The position numbers were made by a program, and so were the translations under genes. Positions 26,053-38,300 of a DNA stretch of 64,000 nt are shown one piece after another. Location: NCBI GenBank assembly GCA_004794655.1, contig SMMW01000046.1, positions 8,729,501-8,793,500 of the forward strand, given 5' to 3'. The notes beneath the pieces were generated by a model. That model saw only the letters and a list, made by a program, of their open reading frames with translations. It was not told the origin of the DNA and made no database searches. The DNA comes from Marisa cornuarietis. Taxonomy: Eukaryota; Mollusca; Gastropoda; Architaenioglossa; Ampullariidae. How positions within the stretch are numbered: position 1 is the first letter of the stretch; each line of letters starts with the position of its first letter.

Positions 26053-26305
26053 ATGTCGTTTAAAGTGGACGTTAGAACTGTGAACTGTTCATGGAAAACG
26101 TGTGTCGTCTGTCGAGACAGGATTAATTTTAAGTCTCCTCGCGATTTTATACAGCATCTGAGGGATTTTCATTGTGCCAAAGAAGGAGGATCATTTGTGT
26201 GCCGTTACGGGATGAATGGGGTTTGCCCTTCTCTACCGCTAGAAGGTGTCAGTGACAGAGACTATGATGATCATGTTTCAAGAGACCATGTTTATTGTGA
26301 TACAG
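26053..26305 (+). other. VPS54 exon 1: paired zinc-finger-like module
   Basis: The first 84 residues contain two regularly spaced sets of metal ligands: C17-x2-C20-x14-H35-x4-H40 and C50-x7-C58-x15-H74-x4-H79. Between them runs EGGSFVCRYGMNGVCPSLPL. The exon ends GATACAG before GTCAGT, and phase 1 joins it to the exon at 27252. The human VPS54 N-terminus as I recall it lacks these motifs and is Ser/Pro-rich. Linkage to VPS54 is by splice phase and position, not by transcript evidence. Confidence 0.7.
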
Positions 26306-29300
26306 GTCAGTGACACTGATTCATCATATGATCTGCGTAACAGTGCGAAAGTAAAACCAATGCTCGTGAGAATGAGGAACAAATTATGTTTAAATGCAAA
26401 TTTAAAAGTGAGACTTTTTACCTAGCGTTTCAGCGATAAGATCATCTTAAATATCGACATTTGATTGTGACATGCATTTCAAACTTTTGTATAATTTAAG
26501 CATTAATCATTACGTCTTGAGCATGTTAGACTGACCAGTAATAACAAGACAGTGATGGGATAGTATTTAAGCAGAAAGTCCCAACTTTTTGCTTAGTTTC
26601 CGCAAATCAACCCTATTTATAATAGTATTCCAAATTTGAGTGATTTTTTTTCCTATACCTTTTGTAATCTATTTGGTTTTGCCATTTTTAAGAAGCTCCT
26701 TTTTAGAACTTCAGTATCATTCATGTTCAGTGAACATCTCTCTAAGCTAATTGAAAAGTATATACTCAAAGGAGTAGCGATATGCATTGTACACAAAACA
26801 TGGGGACGAATAACAGGAACATGTATTTTCTTGTTTGGTTTAATTTTTTTTCAAAATTAATTTAAGGCTGTGTGCTATACAAAAAAGCATAAGAGTTAAA
26901 TATAGAAGTTGAAATAAGACTGTGACTTATTAGTATTTAAGGGCAAATTTAAGTGTGATTTAGTGTATGTATTCTCCATGCCATACAGATTGTCGCAGAG
27001 TATTGACAATCAAATGAGCTGCTGATCTGCTTATGTTAACCACAGTCTTATAGAGGCAGTCAGTTTCCAAGCTTCAGTCACAGTCCCCAGACAAGATAGC
27101 ATCATGCTGAAACTATGAAGAAAAAGACTTCAGTTTAAACATTTTTCCTCTCTCTTTATATATATCTCTATAAATTAATAAAATGTTTAAAAAGAAAAAT
27201 GGTGTGTTCTTAGGCACTAATGATTTATTACTTTTTGCAATTGTCTCAAAGGGGGTGCAAGAAAGAAAATATTGTCCCAGGCAAGTCAAGACAAGACATC
27301 TGATTCTATACTAGTGACAAATACAGACCCAAATATTGTGCAGGATCAATACAAGTGGACCATTCATAATGCTACTGTCAATTTACCTGCACTTTTAAAT
27401 GATCCTCGACTAGTTCGCAGAGAGACAGACTTCTTTACCAAAACCTGGGGACAGAATTTTGAGAAAACAGAAGTGCTCCCATCGCCATACATTCCAGATA
27501 TTGAATCTCAACATTTTGACAAGTATATTCGGAAAATTGCAGTGGTAAGTTGCCTTGGAATGCTGGCTTCTTGTGGGTTGTTAATATTTCTAATTAAAAG
27601 TTTATATTTAATGTCTGAAGGAGTGACTGTGCTTTTTTATTGCTTAGTCATCATCAGTGTACTTCTGTTAGTGTTATTATGATCTTATTTCTTTTAAAAA
27701 TGTGCCACTGACCTTTGATAACAAGTAATAGTAAAATATCATCATTCATATGTTTGGTTTATTACAAAATGTCTTACAAGATGATGGTAGCTCTTATGTT
27801 TTCAGATTTCCAATACCAAATCATTTACATTTTCCGACCATTTTGTTAATTATTTGTTTATATATTTTGGGTTTTTGTTATATGATTTCACATCTTTTCA
27901 TGATGTAAAACACTGTATTTTAGTTATGCCTCATGAGCTATGTAATGTCTCCAGCGCTATAAAAAGCATTTGCGACACAAAGAGAAACTAAGCCAGCAGA
28001 ATGCTTCGGTTCAAGAAACATTCCAAACAGCTCCACTTAATTTCAAGCAACTTGGTAAGCCATTTTCGTCTTCTAGCACAGCATTTTAATTTGATGATAT
28101 ATTAGATACAACAGCACAAAACTTCACCATCAACTGGGAACAGTACTGCTCCTGAAATCAGAAGTGATGATAAAGAACAGTGACATGGGGAGGGGAACGA
28201 CACAAAGAGAATGTAACATAGTGGTGGGTTATTGCATGGTAAATGTTTACACCAAATGTGCAATGTAGAGTTGTTTTTTCTCAGCTTTTTCAAAAGCATT
28301 AAACTCCTGTCTTTTTACCCTTCAGAAGGTGAGGGTAGTTTCATTGAAGGAAGCTTGAGGGATCTAACAAACTTTTAGTGCATTGTTGAAGCTAGGTTTT
28401 TTTTAAAAATCAGTTTCATCACATCTTGTTTGCCCTTTTTCCTGGTTAGTAGTTCCCAACACCAGTCATTAACAAGTACATTAGTGTACTTTTCTGAACC
28501 AGAATTTTCATTCAGTTACAAAATTTTAGTCTTTAAGAATACTAGTAGATATATTTTTCTTTGTTTCCAGAGCAAAACCGAGCAGAACTTGATCAAATAA
28601 AGGTTTGTCATTTAGTATAGCTTGTATGTACAAAGAGTTCTTTTCAAACAGAATACAAACTCAAATCTTTTGTTTCATTTACTTGAAATTTATTTCTGTA
28701 CCATGGGGGTTATTTAAGAATAATAATAATAATGATGATGATTTCCATAGCACCTTTCTCCACCATTAAGATGAACTCAAGTGCTTTACACAAAAGAACA
28801 CCACACATACATGATAAATGCTAGCGCCGTACAGTCATCAATTCTGGAATCGAGGACATACGAGGACAAGTGTGTTCCAATTATTCAGTCTGATCATGAT
28901 ATCTTACACATTGAAAACATCGCTATTATTTTCTTATGAGGCCACCCACCAATGACATGGATGTGCTTACAGTTGCATGGGTTAGTTTTAGAATCATTGA
29001 AACATAGCCAAATTCTTGTAGTAAGATCATCAGGTTAGTTTTACAATCACAATAAAAGCCAGATTCTGTTCAAGAATTTCTGGATTGAACCATAGGAGGC
29101 AATCAACAGCATGTTGGTGGTAGTCATAGTCTGTTCACTGGCGCCAGTCGTAACAATTGTGGAGAGAGAGTTGTGGATGCCAGTGAGACACGCCCCTATG
29201 TATGACTCCTCCGCTATGCAAGTATTTCAGAGCATGTAGTATAATCTGCAAGATATGTGTGACCGCTAGCTCAGGCAGTCCTGTTATGAAAAAGGCAGGC

Positions 29301-32300
29301 AGTAGGTCATGGCAAGAACCAGAGCCCACAGCAGGTATGACTGTCTACAGTTCATGGCGATGGACGAAGCTACAGTAATGTGGGAAAATAATCTCATGTT
29401 GTAACTGCTTAGTTATTTTTCTGGTTAGTGGAAATATGCTAGGAAGATGTATCATACTACTGACGTGTCAGTCAGTCCATCCAGTCCAATAGTCAGTTGA
29501 TCGGCACCTGTTGTTAGGGAGAATACATGGATAGATTCAGCAGCTGACATAGCCCGCCACTCGTGCCTATTGTTGGTGATAGTGAGCAGGTCCTGTACAG
29601 GACAACCAGTCCAGTTTTTGACGTCCGTAAGCTAGTTCTTTCTCTGGCCACTGAGCATCGACTGCCCTCCAAGGTGCCTTGAAGGATAGTCTTCTCCAAG
29701 GTGTCGTGCCGGGTCACGTGGCCAAAGAGGACCAGCTTATGTCGCTTGACTGTTGATAGTAGAGGTTCCTAGTGTCCTACGAGTGTGGCAATCTTGTTTA
29801 TTACGAAGTCGTTGGTTTTATGTTTTTTTTGTATGAGATCCGGAGCCGCCACCTCAGACACTTGTTCTCGAATGCCATTTCAGTGAGCAGAGTCCACATG
29901 TCACATCCGTAGAGCAGGATTGGCACTACCAGGGACTTGTACAGCTTGTATTTGGTAGCGAATCCTTAGTTCATGGCTATGCCAGATCCTATCTAGCCTA
30001 GCCCCTGCTGCTGTTGCTGGCGTGATCCTGATGTGGATATCTGGCGGGGAGCTGCTTTGTTCTCCAAGAAGATATTGAACAGCACCGGTAATAGGGGATA
30101 TCCTTGACGTACCTCTGCTGTGGTGCAAAAGTATGCTCTCTTTGGTTGTTCAGCAGTACTGTACTCGTTGAGCTATCACACAGTGCTTCAAACGACTTGG
30201 ATGAGGCTTTCTTTGATGTTGAATTTTCGCATCATATGCCATAGCCCCTCAAGCCAGACTCTGTCAAATGCCTTTTTAAAGTCAATTAAGTTGTGGTAAA
30301 GGTCCCACTGATGCTGAAGATGCTTTTCTATAAGGAGACGTCTGTTGAAGATCTGCTTAACTGTGCTTCTATGTGGTCTGAATCCAGCCTGCTCTTCTGC
30401 TAGCAGCTCTTCTGCGGTGGTTCTGATGCGGTTTTGTATGACCTTCAGCATGGGTGGCTGATAAGGCTTATGGATTCTGTAATTCTGGCACTGTTTGCTG
30501 TTTCTTTGGAAGGGGTATGATTAGTGACTGTGTCCATTCTTTGGGCCATTCCTTGCGCTTCTAGACCCTTTGGCACAGGACAGTCAAGGCCTTTGTAATT
30601 TCTTCCCCACCCTGCTTGAGCAGCTCAGCTGGTACATTATCAACACCCGGTGACACTCTTCCCTTCAAACTATGTAAAGCTCTTTCGACCTCCTCTTCCT
30701 TTAGGACTGGTAGGTCTGCAGGTTCGATGTCTCGAGCCTGGTTGTTTTGGAGAATTTTGGCATCGGCCTTCACCTGGACGTTGTACAGGTCCTTGCAGTA
30801 CTCTGTCCATCGATTGAGTATATCATTGGCTTCTGTGAGAAGGTGACCATTGCTGTCTTCGATGACCGAGGTCTTCTGCTGATCTATCTTAGTGAGAGTC
30901 TTTAGAAGTTGGTAGGCCTTTTCACTGTCACCTCGTGCCATTCCATCCTCTATGTCCCAGCATTGATTCTCGATCCAATTCTCCCTAGCTGCCTTCATCC
31001 CTTTCTTAATAGCATGGTTTACTTTTTTGTATTTGGTGGCTGCTTCTGGTTTGCTTTTCTTTTCTCTCTTCAAGGCCCTCCTTTGGTCACAGAAGTCTAG
31101 GATTTCATTCGTGACCAATGGCTGTTTTCATTACCAAGTTGCGCTAGAACCTCCTGGGCTGTCGACAGTAGCACCTCTTTGATGTTTCCAGTGAGGGTGT
31201 CTACATCACATTCCACCAGGCTCAGTGCGGCAAATTTTCCTCCAACCGTAGCTCAAGTGTATGTTCTGTATCATCCAAAGCTTCCCAAAAAATCAACTGT
31301 GCAAAGATGTGTGTGCATGAGAATAATGTTTTGGAGGGGGAGAAAATTCTTCATTTACAGCTTAGATATTTGATCTTACTGTCAGAGCAAGTTTTTAAAA
31401 AAACATACAGATATGTTGAAAGTCTAATTAATACATGTATAAGTATAATTGATGTCTAATTTTCTGAAGTGATGCACAGAAATGGTGCAACATAAAATAA
31501 TTATGACAGCTGCATATTTTCTGCATACCTTACCCTTTTTTTGCAGTTATTTATGTCACCACATTTTAACCTTGAGAATCCTGATATGTTTAACACTGTG
31601 TTTCCATGGACTCAAGTGGAAGGGGCAAAATCAAATCAATCTGGGGCAAAACAGTCATCAAAACTGCTACAGGAAAAGGTTGTAAATAATAACACATTGT
31701 AATTATTTTATTAAAGGGTCTTAAAAATTTAGATTTTGTCCAAGCTGAATCTTATTCAAGCATATGCTAATATAGCTACTAATATAAATATGTTCAGCCT
31801 TTGCTTATTGCACTCTATGAAGGTTAGGAGATGATGGTTAAAAAATTAAAATCTTGAGATTTAGTACATAGCATGTCAGCAACAATTCTGTTCTGAAATA
31901 ATCTCAGACATCAATTCTCAGCTTAGTTTCTTTTTATGGGGTACCAAAGTAGCAGGACACAGCATTCAGATATTCTTGTACTACCATAGTTTCTAGCCAT
32001 TTTTGGGCACAGTCTGAATTTTATAAGATCCAAAATGCAAAATTTCTGTGTACTTTGCAGCTTAGTCATTACCTGGACATGGTAGAGGTTCAAATAGCAA
32101 AGCAGATATCCACAAAGTCAGAAGCATTTTTTCATGCCATGACTTCTCACGATGAACTCCAGGAGCAGTTATCTCAGACAGTGAAAGTTATTCAACATTT
32201 AAGGTCAGGAATTTTGGGGCTAGATGTCATACTCATGCTCTTCCTTTTTGCTTACTTCTTAATAGCATGTCCATAAGTAAAGATCAGTGGCTGTTCCTTG

Positions 32301-35300
32301 AGTAGTTTGGATTGAGCTAACAACTTGCCCAAGGCAGCTAAGCTTTGTGTATAAATAACTGAGAACATATACCTCTTGACCTGTTGGGCTTTCCTTGACG
32401 TTCCTCATGTGCTGTCATATAAAAGAAATTTAAATATATATTCACAATGTGAAAATTACTTATAAGCTTCAAGAGAAATTTTGATCAAAGGTGGAATAAG
32501 GTATGTGTATTTTTTTTTCTAGAAATCATAGTCATGTCACTAACTCCTAATCCTAGGGTATTTTGTGAAAAAAGAAATGCTGAGGGCTTGTTCATTGTAT
32601 TTTGGTGCATATTTTCCAACTGCTCAAAAGGTATACTTGTTCATATTAAAACATGGTGTTTGTTACCCACCATGACATATCTTTTGACATGATTTGACTC
32701 TGGAGTTTACTGGGCTTTTTTTGAATTGTTCAGATTTATTCAGAATCATTTCTTCAGCTGTGTACGGTTGTTGTGGAAGAGATATACAAATAATTGACTG
32801 TGTGGTAGTGTTCTCTTGTTTTTAGATTTCCTGCTCCACGTAACTCTTCTTCATGATTTGTGAAGTCTATATTTTGGCTGAAACACTTTCAGGGAAACTA
32901 TTCGACGACTAGATGATCGAATGGCTAAAGAATCTTTGAAGATAATGAGGTTAACTCAGACAAGAGCCAATTACGTGCAGCTATTCAACAAAGTGAGGAA
33001 CCTAGCAGCAATTTCTTTTTGTTTTCTCACTTTGTTTTGTAACAAATGATGAAGATGTGGCAGAGTGATTAGGTTTAATTTATTTCTACTAAGCAGGTCT
33101 AGTGCAAAAATAACACACTCTAAATTGTGTCTAGTTAATCATGGTACTATAACGGTCTGACTGGGAATCAGTGACATTTAAGAGAAATGTTGATACATAT
33201 ATGACCAGCATATGCTAATTCAAGATCTCTGTATGAAATGTAATAAATACATATTACTTTGCAACAAGAAAATAGTTTATTTTAAGGTGTTATAGCTCTT
33301 TTTCTTTAATCCCTAGCTGAAAATCATGAGCTCAATTCATGAAACTCAACCAACTATTCAGAGGCTTTTGTCAGACAATGAGTTTATTGGTGCTCTAGAC
33401 CTCATATCCACTTCCCAAGATGTCCTAGCCAAAGATCTGGGTGGAATTCATAGTTTCAGGTAATTCTTATAGACTGTGTGGTTGCTATAGTGAAATCTTA
33501 ATATTTGGCAGGCATTATACAAGAAATGTATGCCTTAGCAGGACATTCATGCTGAGTTTGTTTGATCAGATAATCAGACTTAATAAAGAACATGAAAAAA
33601 AGAGGAAAGAAACATAACAGTTAAAATACTCGTTAAAAAAAATACAGTTAAATATTCATGACTTATAATAATAGAGCAGTCTTAGGCCATGTCTTAAAGT
33701 TATAAGTGATGTAGGGAACCTTGACTTCCTTGATCTCATGTGTCTTAATACCTTTTAAGTTTAATTTCTATCTGAGAGGAGTTGGTAAGAAACATATCAG
33801 TAAGCAGAGCAGAATTTGTGCTTTTTTTGTCATGTAAATTGTCATTTGTTCACATCAATTTCTAGGCTTCTTCTTTCATACTTAGGCATCTGAGCTCGCA
33901 GCTTGCAGAGATGGAGAAACTGATTGACAAAATGCTGCAGGCTGATTTTAGCAAATACTCTTCCCTGGAATTACATCGCCCTGTTACAGATAAGAGACTG
34001 CTGATGGAAGAGGTAACTCACCACACACACACACACACATCCATGAACACACATCTACACATTGTCAGTAAAGAAAACCAACACAAAGAACAAGATGTCT
34101 ATTTATCTAAATTTGCAAACCAGGTCATCACCGGTTCTTTGGTGACTTCAGTTTTAAATTTAAAAAAATGAACCTTATATTTAGTACTTTTCTGGCCTCC
34201 CCACAAAATCATTTCTGGTTGGTATAGTTGACACACTCCCTTCACTTTTTAACTCCTAACACTAACCATAACTGTTTGCAGTATCATTAATACTGAGATG
34301 CATGAGTGCAGTAGTGTGTGTGTGCATGCACACACTTGCATGTTTGCTTTTGTTACAGGAACAACTGGTGTCCATTCTGTTTGGCATGCTGCGTCAGCAT
34401 AAATTAAACTTTGTTGATGTATACAGAGAAGAGGCATTTACAGCTCTCAAAGCCATTGTAAAACAGGTTTGTTGATGATAAAGCAGTTTTTTATGGACAT
34501 CTGTGAGCAGGGAATGATGAAGCATAATAACGTATTTAAGATATTGGTATGCTGAACATAGAAATGTGCTTTACAAATTCAGTTTATTATCATTATAAAA
34601 AAAGAGGAGAAATACATCTTGAATTTCAATCACCAGTTGTTTTAGGTAAGTAACACATTAATTTATATTATGTTTATTTCTTTTTTGTGAATGATGTGTT
34701 TATTCTCAGACTATTGTGGAGGCAGTATCAGTGGCAGATGATGTGGACACAGAAGGTACAGTGGGAAGGTAAGCACACACTAAGATTTACTGTACTGATT
34801 AATATTAATTGTTGTATGTGCCATTTTAGTCAGACTGATAACTTTTAAAATTGTTATGATATTGTCACCTTCACAGCTGAGAAAACTGTATCACACATTG
34901 CTTTGAAAGAACAGAGAGAGAAAAGGTGTGTGTGTTTGTGCATGTAAATACACACCTCTACTTTGGGTGAATAGACAAGTCATCTCCTTCATGAGTACAT
35001 TCATTTACATCTGCAAGTAAAGCCTATGTAACTGTCTGTGGGAACTTTTCACAGCATGTACCTGTACTTGCAGTCTGGCTGATCAGATGAGGCTGCTGGA
35101 CTATCCACAATGGATGGGGCTCCTGAGTGAGATCTTCACCAACCTTAAGCTTCTCTTGCAGCGTGCACAAGTGTGTATGATGGTTGTGCACACGTTCAGC
35201 TCTCTGCTTTTATTCTAGAACAAGCCTTTTTGAATGATAATTCCAGAGGAGTAATTATTTCAATACTCCATTGGTCACTTATGTTTTTTAACTAGTAGAG

Positions 35301-38300
35301 TAAATTATTCTGTTATTGTGTCTTAATCACTGAATTGATAGTGTGTGTTTGCGAAAGTATTTGATTTTTAGAATAAGATTTGATGTTACTGAAGGAGTAG
35401 TTTAATCCTATGTATCACAACTGTGCTAGCCATTCATTTAGTTATTGATTGACTGATGTGTTTGTTTAAGCAGTTCTGTGTTGGAATATGTGTGTAGTAG
35501 TAAATGTGCTTCAGAGCTGTTTATATTGTATTAGAACCTTCAGCTGTCACAAAGAAAACTTCACATTTGATGTTGCTATGTTGTTGCAAGATTATATATA
35601 GCCTGTTGGTCATGTTTGTCACAGGCATTCTATGGTGTGGCAACAGATGTTTGCAACATTGCTTCTGGAAGGACAAAAACAGCATCACAAATGTCTGATA
35701 TGAGTCAAGAGGAGCGTCTTCTTAGCCAGTCCGATCATCTTCATGTCTCTGTGTAAGTTTAGTTTGTGATCATTTTGTCAAAATGTAGCATTGTTTCCTT
35801 GTTACAGAGCATGTTCCCGGACTTGCATTTGTGTTTACATGTCTGTTCTGTCACCAGAACAACATATGGTCACAGGATTTTTGGCTACTGTGCAGCAAAA
35901 CAGTGGAACTCTCTCCTTTTCCATATCCGCCACCTTCCTACAACTGAATCCTTCAAATCTGCACTGAAAACGCTCCTCTTCCTTGAGCATTAATCCTAAC
36001 ACAGTCTACACAATGCTAGTCCTTTATACTCTCCCCCCATCCGCTCTTGCTACTTTTCTACCCATCTTTCTCTGCAGAATCACTATTTTCTTCGATCCTT
36101 TTATTTGGTGCCTTTTGTGTTTTCTATCTTTGTTTTCTGTTTGTCGTCAGTACTGTCGTTTATTCTTACGCCCCTCGTGTTCTATCCATTTAGTCCATGT
36201 CTCTTCCTCGTTTTAAACGCTAAGAGCATGCTTTTTATGAGTGTGAATATGCGCTATAAAAATCTTCATTATTATTATCTGTGTGCAGGAGTGAGGATGT
36301 GGATGTGATGATTTCAGAGGCAGAACACATCAAGGTCCTCGGCACCCTGAAGGAAATGCTATACTCTATCTGTGATTATGCACATGACCGTTGTGTCAAG
36401 GTCATGACAGCCAGGGCCAAGGTAGGCACCTTCAATACATTATGGTACACATCTGCTATCTGAGTTATTTTGTTCATTTTCAAAATGGCAGTCAGCCACA
36501 GAGTCAGTCATATCAAACAGGAGTTAAGTCAGAAGTTGGGGTTATAATATGTTTGGAGCAGTAAAGGCCTGGGGTTATTCTGGGGGTGAGATAAGGGTTG
36601 TCATTTTTTTTTTTTGTTCTTTTAGTTGGTTGTATGTGTGTGTGTGTTTCTTCTTTGTACTGTCCCAGATGACATTTGCCATGGTATAGCCTTAGTTGCT
36701 GGCTTGGCATGAAACACCAATTACCCCTACTTCCCAGATGACATGACTATATGGAGTCATCTTGACTAGCTACCTCAATTCCAGCTATCCACTCAGAGAA
36801 GAAGCTTTGTTTTGTGGGCAGGATGGTTTTCTAGAACGCCTGTCATCAAGTGAGTTTGTGCATCTATCACGAGAAGTTGAAAACTTCATGGCTGAAACAG
36901 AGAACATATGTGGCAGAGCATCAGCATCGCTACGCAGTATTCTACAGAGCCAGGTGGGTGCAGTGTAGCCACTTGTAAGTGAGAAGCTGTTTGATGTGCC
37001 TTGTGTCAACTTCTTTGCCTTGTACACAAGAGTTGAAGCAAATATGTGCCATTTGTCTTATTTTGTGAAGTTTAAAGATCTGCAAGAATTCTTAATCCAC
37101 AAACAAATTTTTATTGGATTTTCTTCTGCTTGCTGCTGTCTCCTGTAATCTGTAGTATCCTTACAAAGTCACCTGTGTTCATAAAGAGCTCTCATATTAT
37201 TTTTTATGATATCATCATCTTCACTGTAACATGTTGTCTGTTTCAGGCTCATAGGTTTGTTGCTAGATTCCACGAAGAAAGGAAAATAAAATTAAGGTAA
37301 ATCATTACAATTTTTCTGTAAAAAAAATGATCTTAAATAAATAAAGGTCAGGTTTCAAAAAGATTTCATAGTTATAATCTACTGTTAATAACAGTATTAA
37401 ATGACTAATTAATTGTTTGAGTTTTTAATTACGTGTATTCACTTTCTCATATATTGTTTGGTAGCTTTCTCCATTTTGATGAGTACCAAGTGTTTTACAG
37501 AGCACACTTCCATTTTCCAGAACATTGCATTATTATCACTTGATAAATGATGAGAGAGAATTTTCTTTTATATCAGCCTGTCAAATAGACTGCTAATATC
37601 ATATCTGATTAACTGTGTGGGAACAAAAAGTAAAATAACGTACATGTGTATTTTGTTTCAAGCCTTATTCTGGACAATGAAAGATGGAAGCAGGCTGATG
37701 TTCCTGCTGAGTTCCAGGCTTTAGTTGACCACATTAGCTCCAGAGGTATTTAATTTCTTTGACTGTAACATGGCACCATATTGCAATTGGGAAATGGATC
37801 ACAAGAGATGACTTGCTTTGTTCATTTGTTACACTTCACTCTCCAGAATTTCTGGAGTGTGCAGACTTGACTTAGTTTTGTTTAAAACTTTAGTTTGTCA
37901 ATCTGAGTGCAGTTACTTTCATCATAAATGTTACAGCAGATGTCTAAAAATGCTGGATATGTGAAGGAATGATAGATTCCCAAAGAACATGTTTTAACTT
38001 TGCAGATGAATATAATAAATTTGTTGGCATCGTCATCAGCCCTGTGAAAGTTGTAATTCCTGCCATATCAGAGGTTTGATTCTAAAATAATCTTTTGTAC
38101 TTGCAGGTGTTTTGTGTCTGCCTGAAAAGAGAGCTGATATAGGTAGAAAATGCTTGCAATACATACAATTATTAAAAACAATTTAGGATATGATTGTGCA
38201 TATACAATTATACGGATCTTAACATGGGATTTTAAACTGCTTGACAGTCCTTCAAAACCGCAGTTGCCACCTCATAGAATGTTTGGTTCCACTGACTACT

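Noticed and set aside
26636..26860. Phe-rich 74-codon frame between VPS54 exons 1 and 2
   Set aside because: AT-rich intron sequence; no homology, and exon 1 joins exon 2 in phase without it.
38006..38073. Possible extra VPS54 exon (DEYNKFVGIVISPVKVVIPA, 68 bases) with a good acceptor TTTGCAG
   Set aside because: It would shift the frame of the exon at 38511, while joining 37745 directly to 38511 keeps phase and matches the human protein. It might be a rare poison exon, but the donor GAG/GTTTGA is weak.
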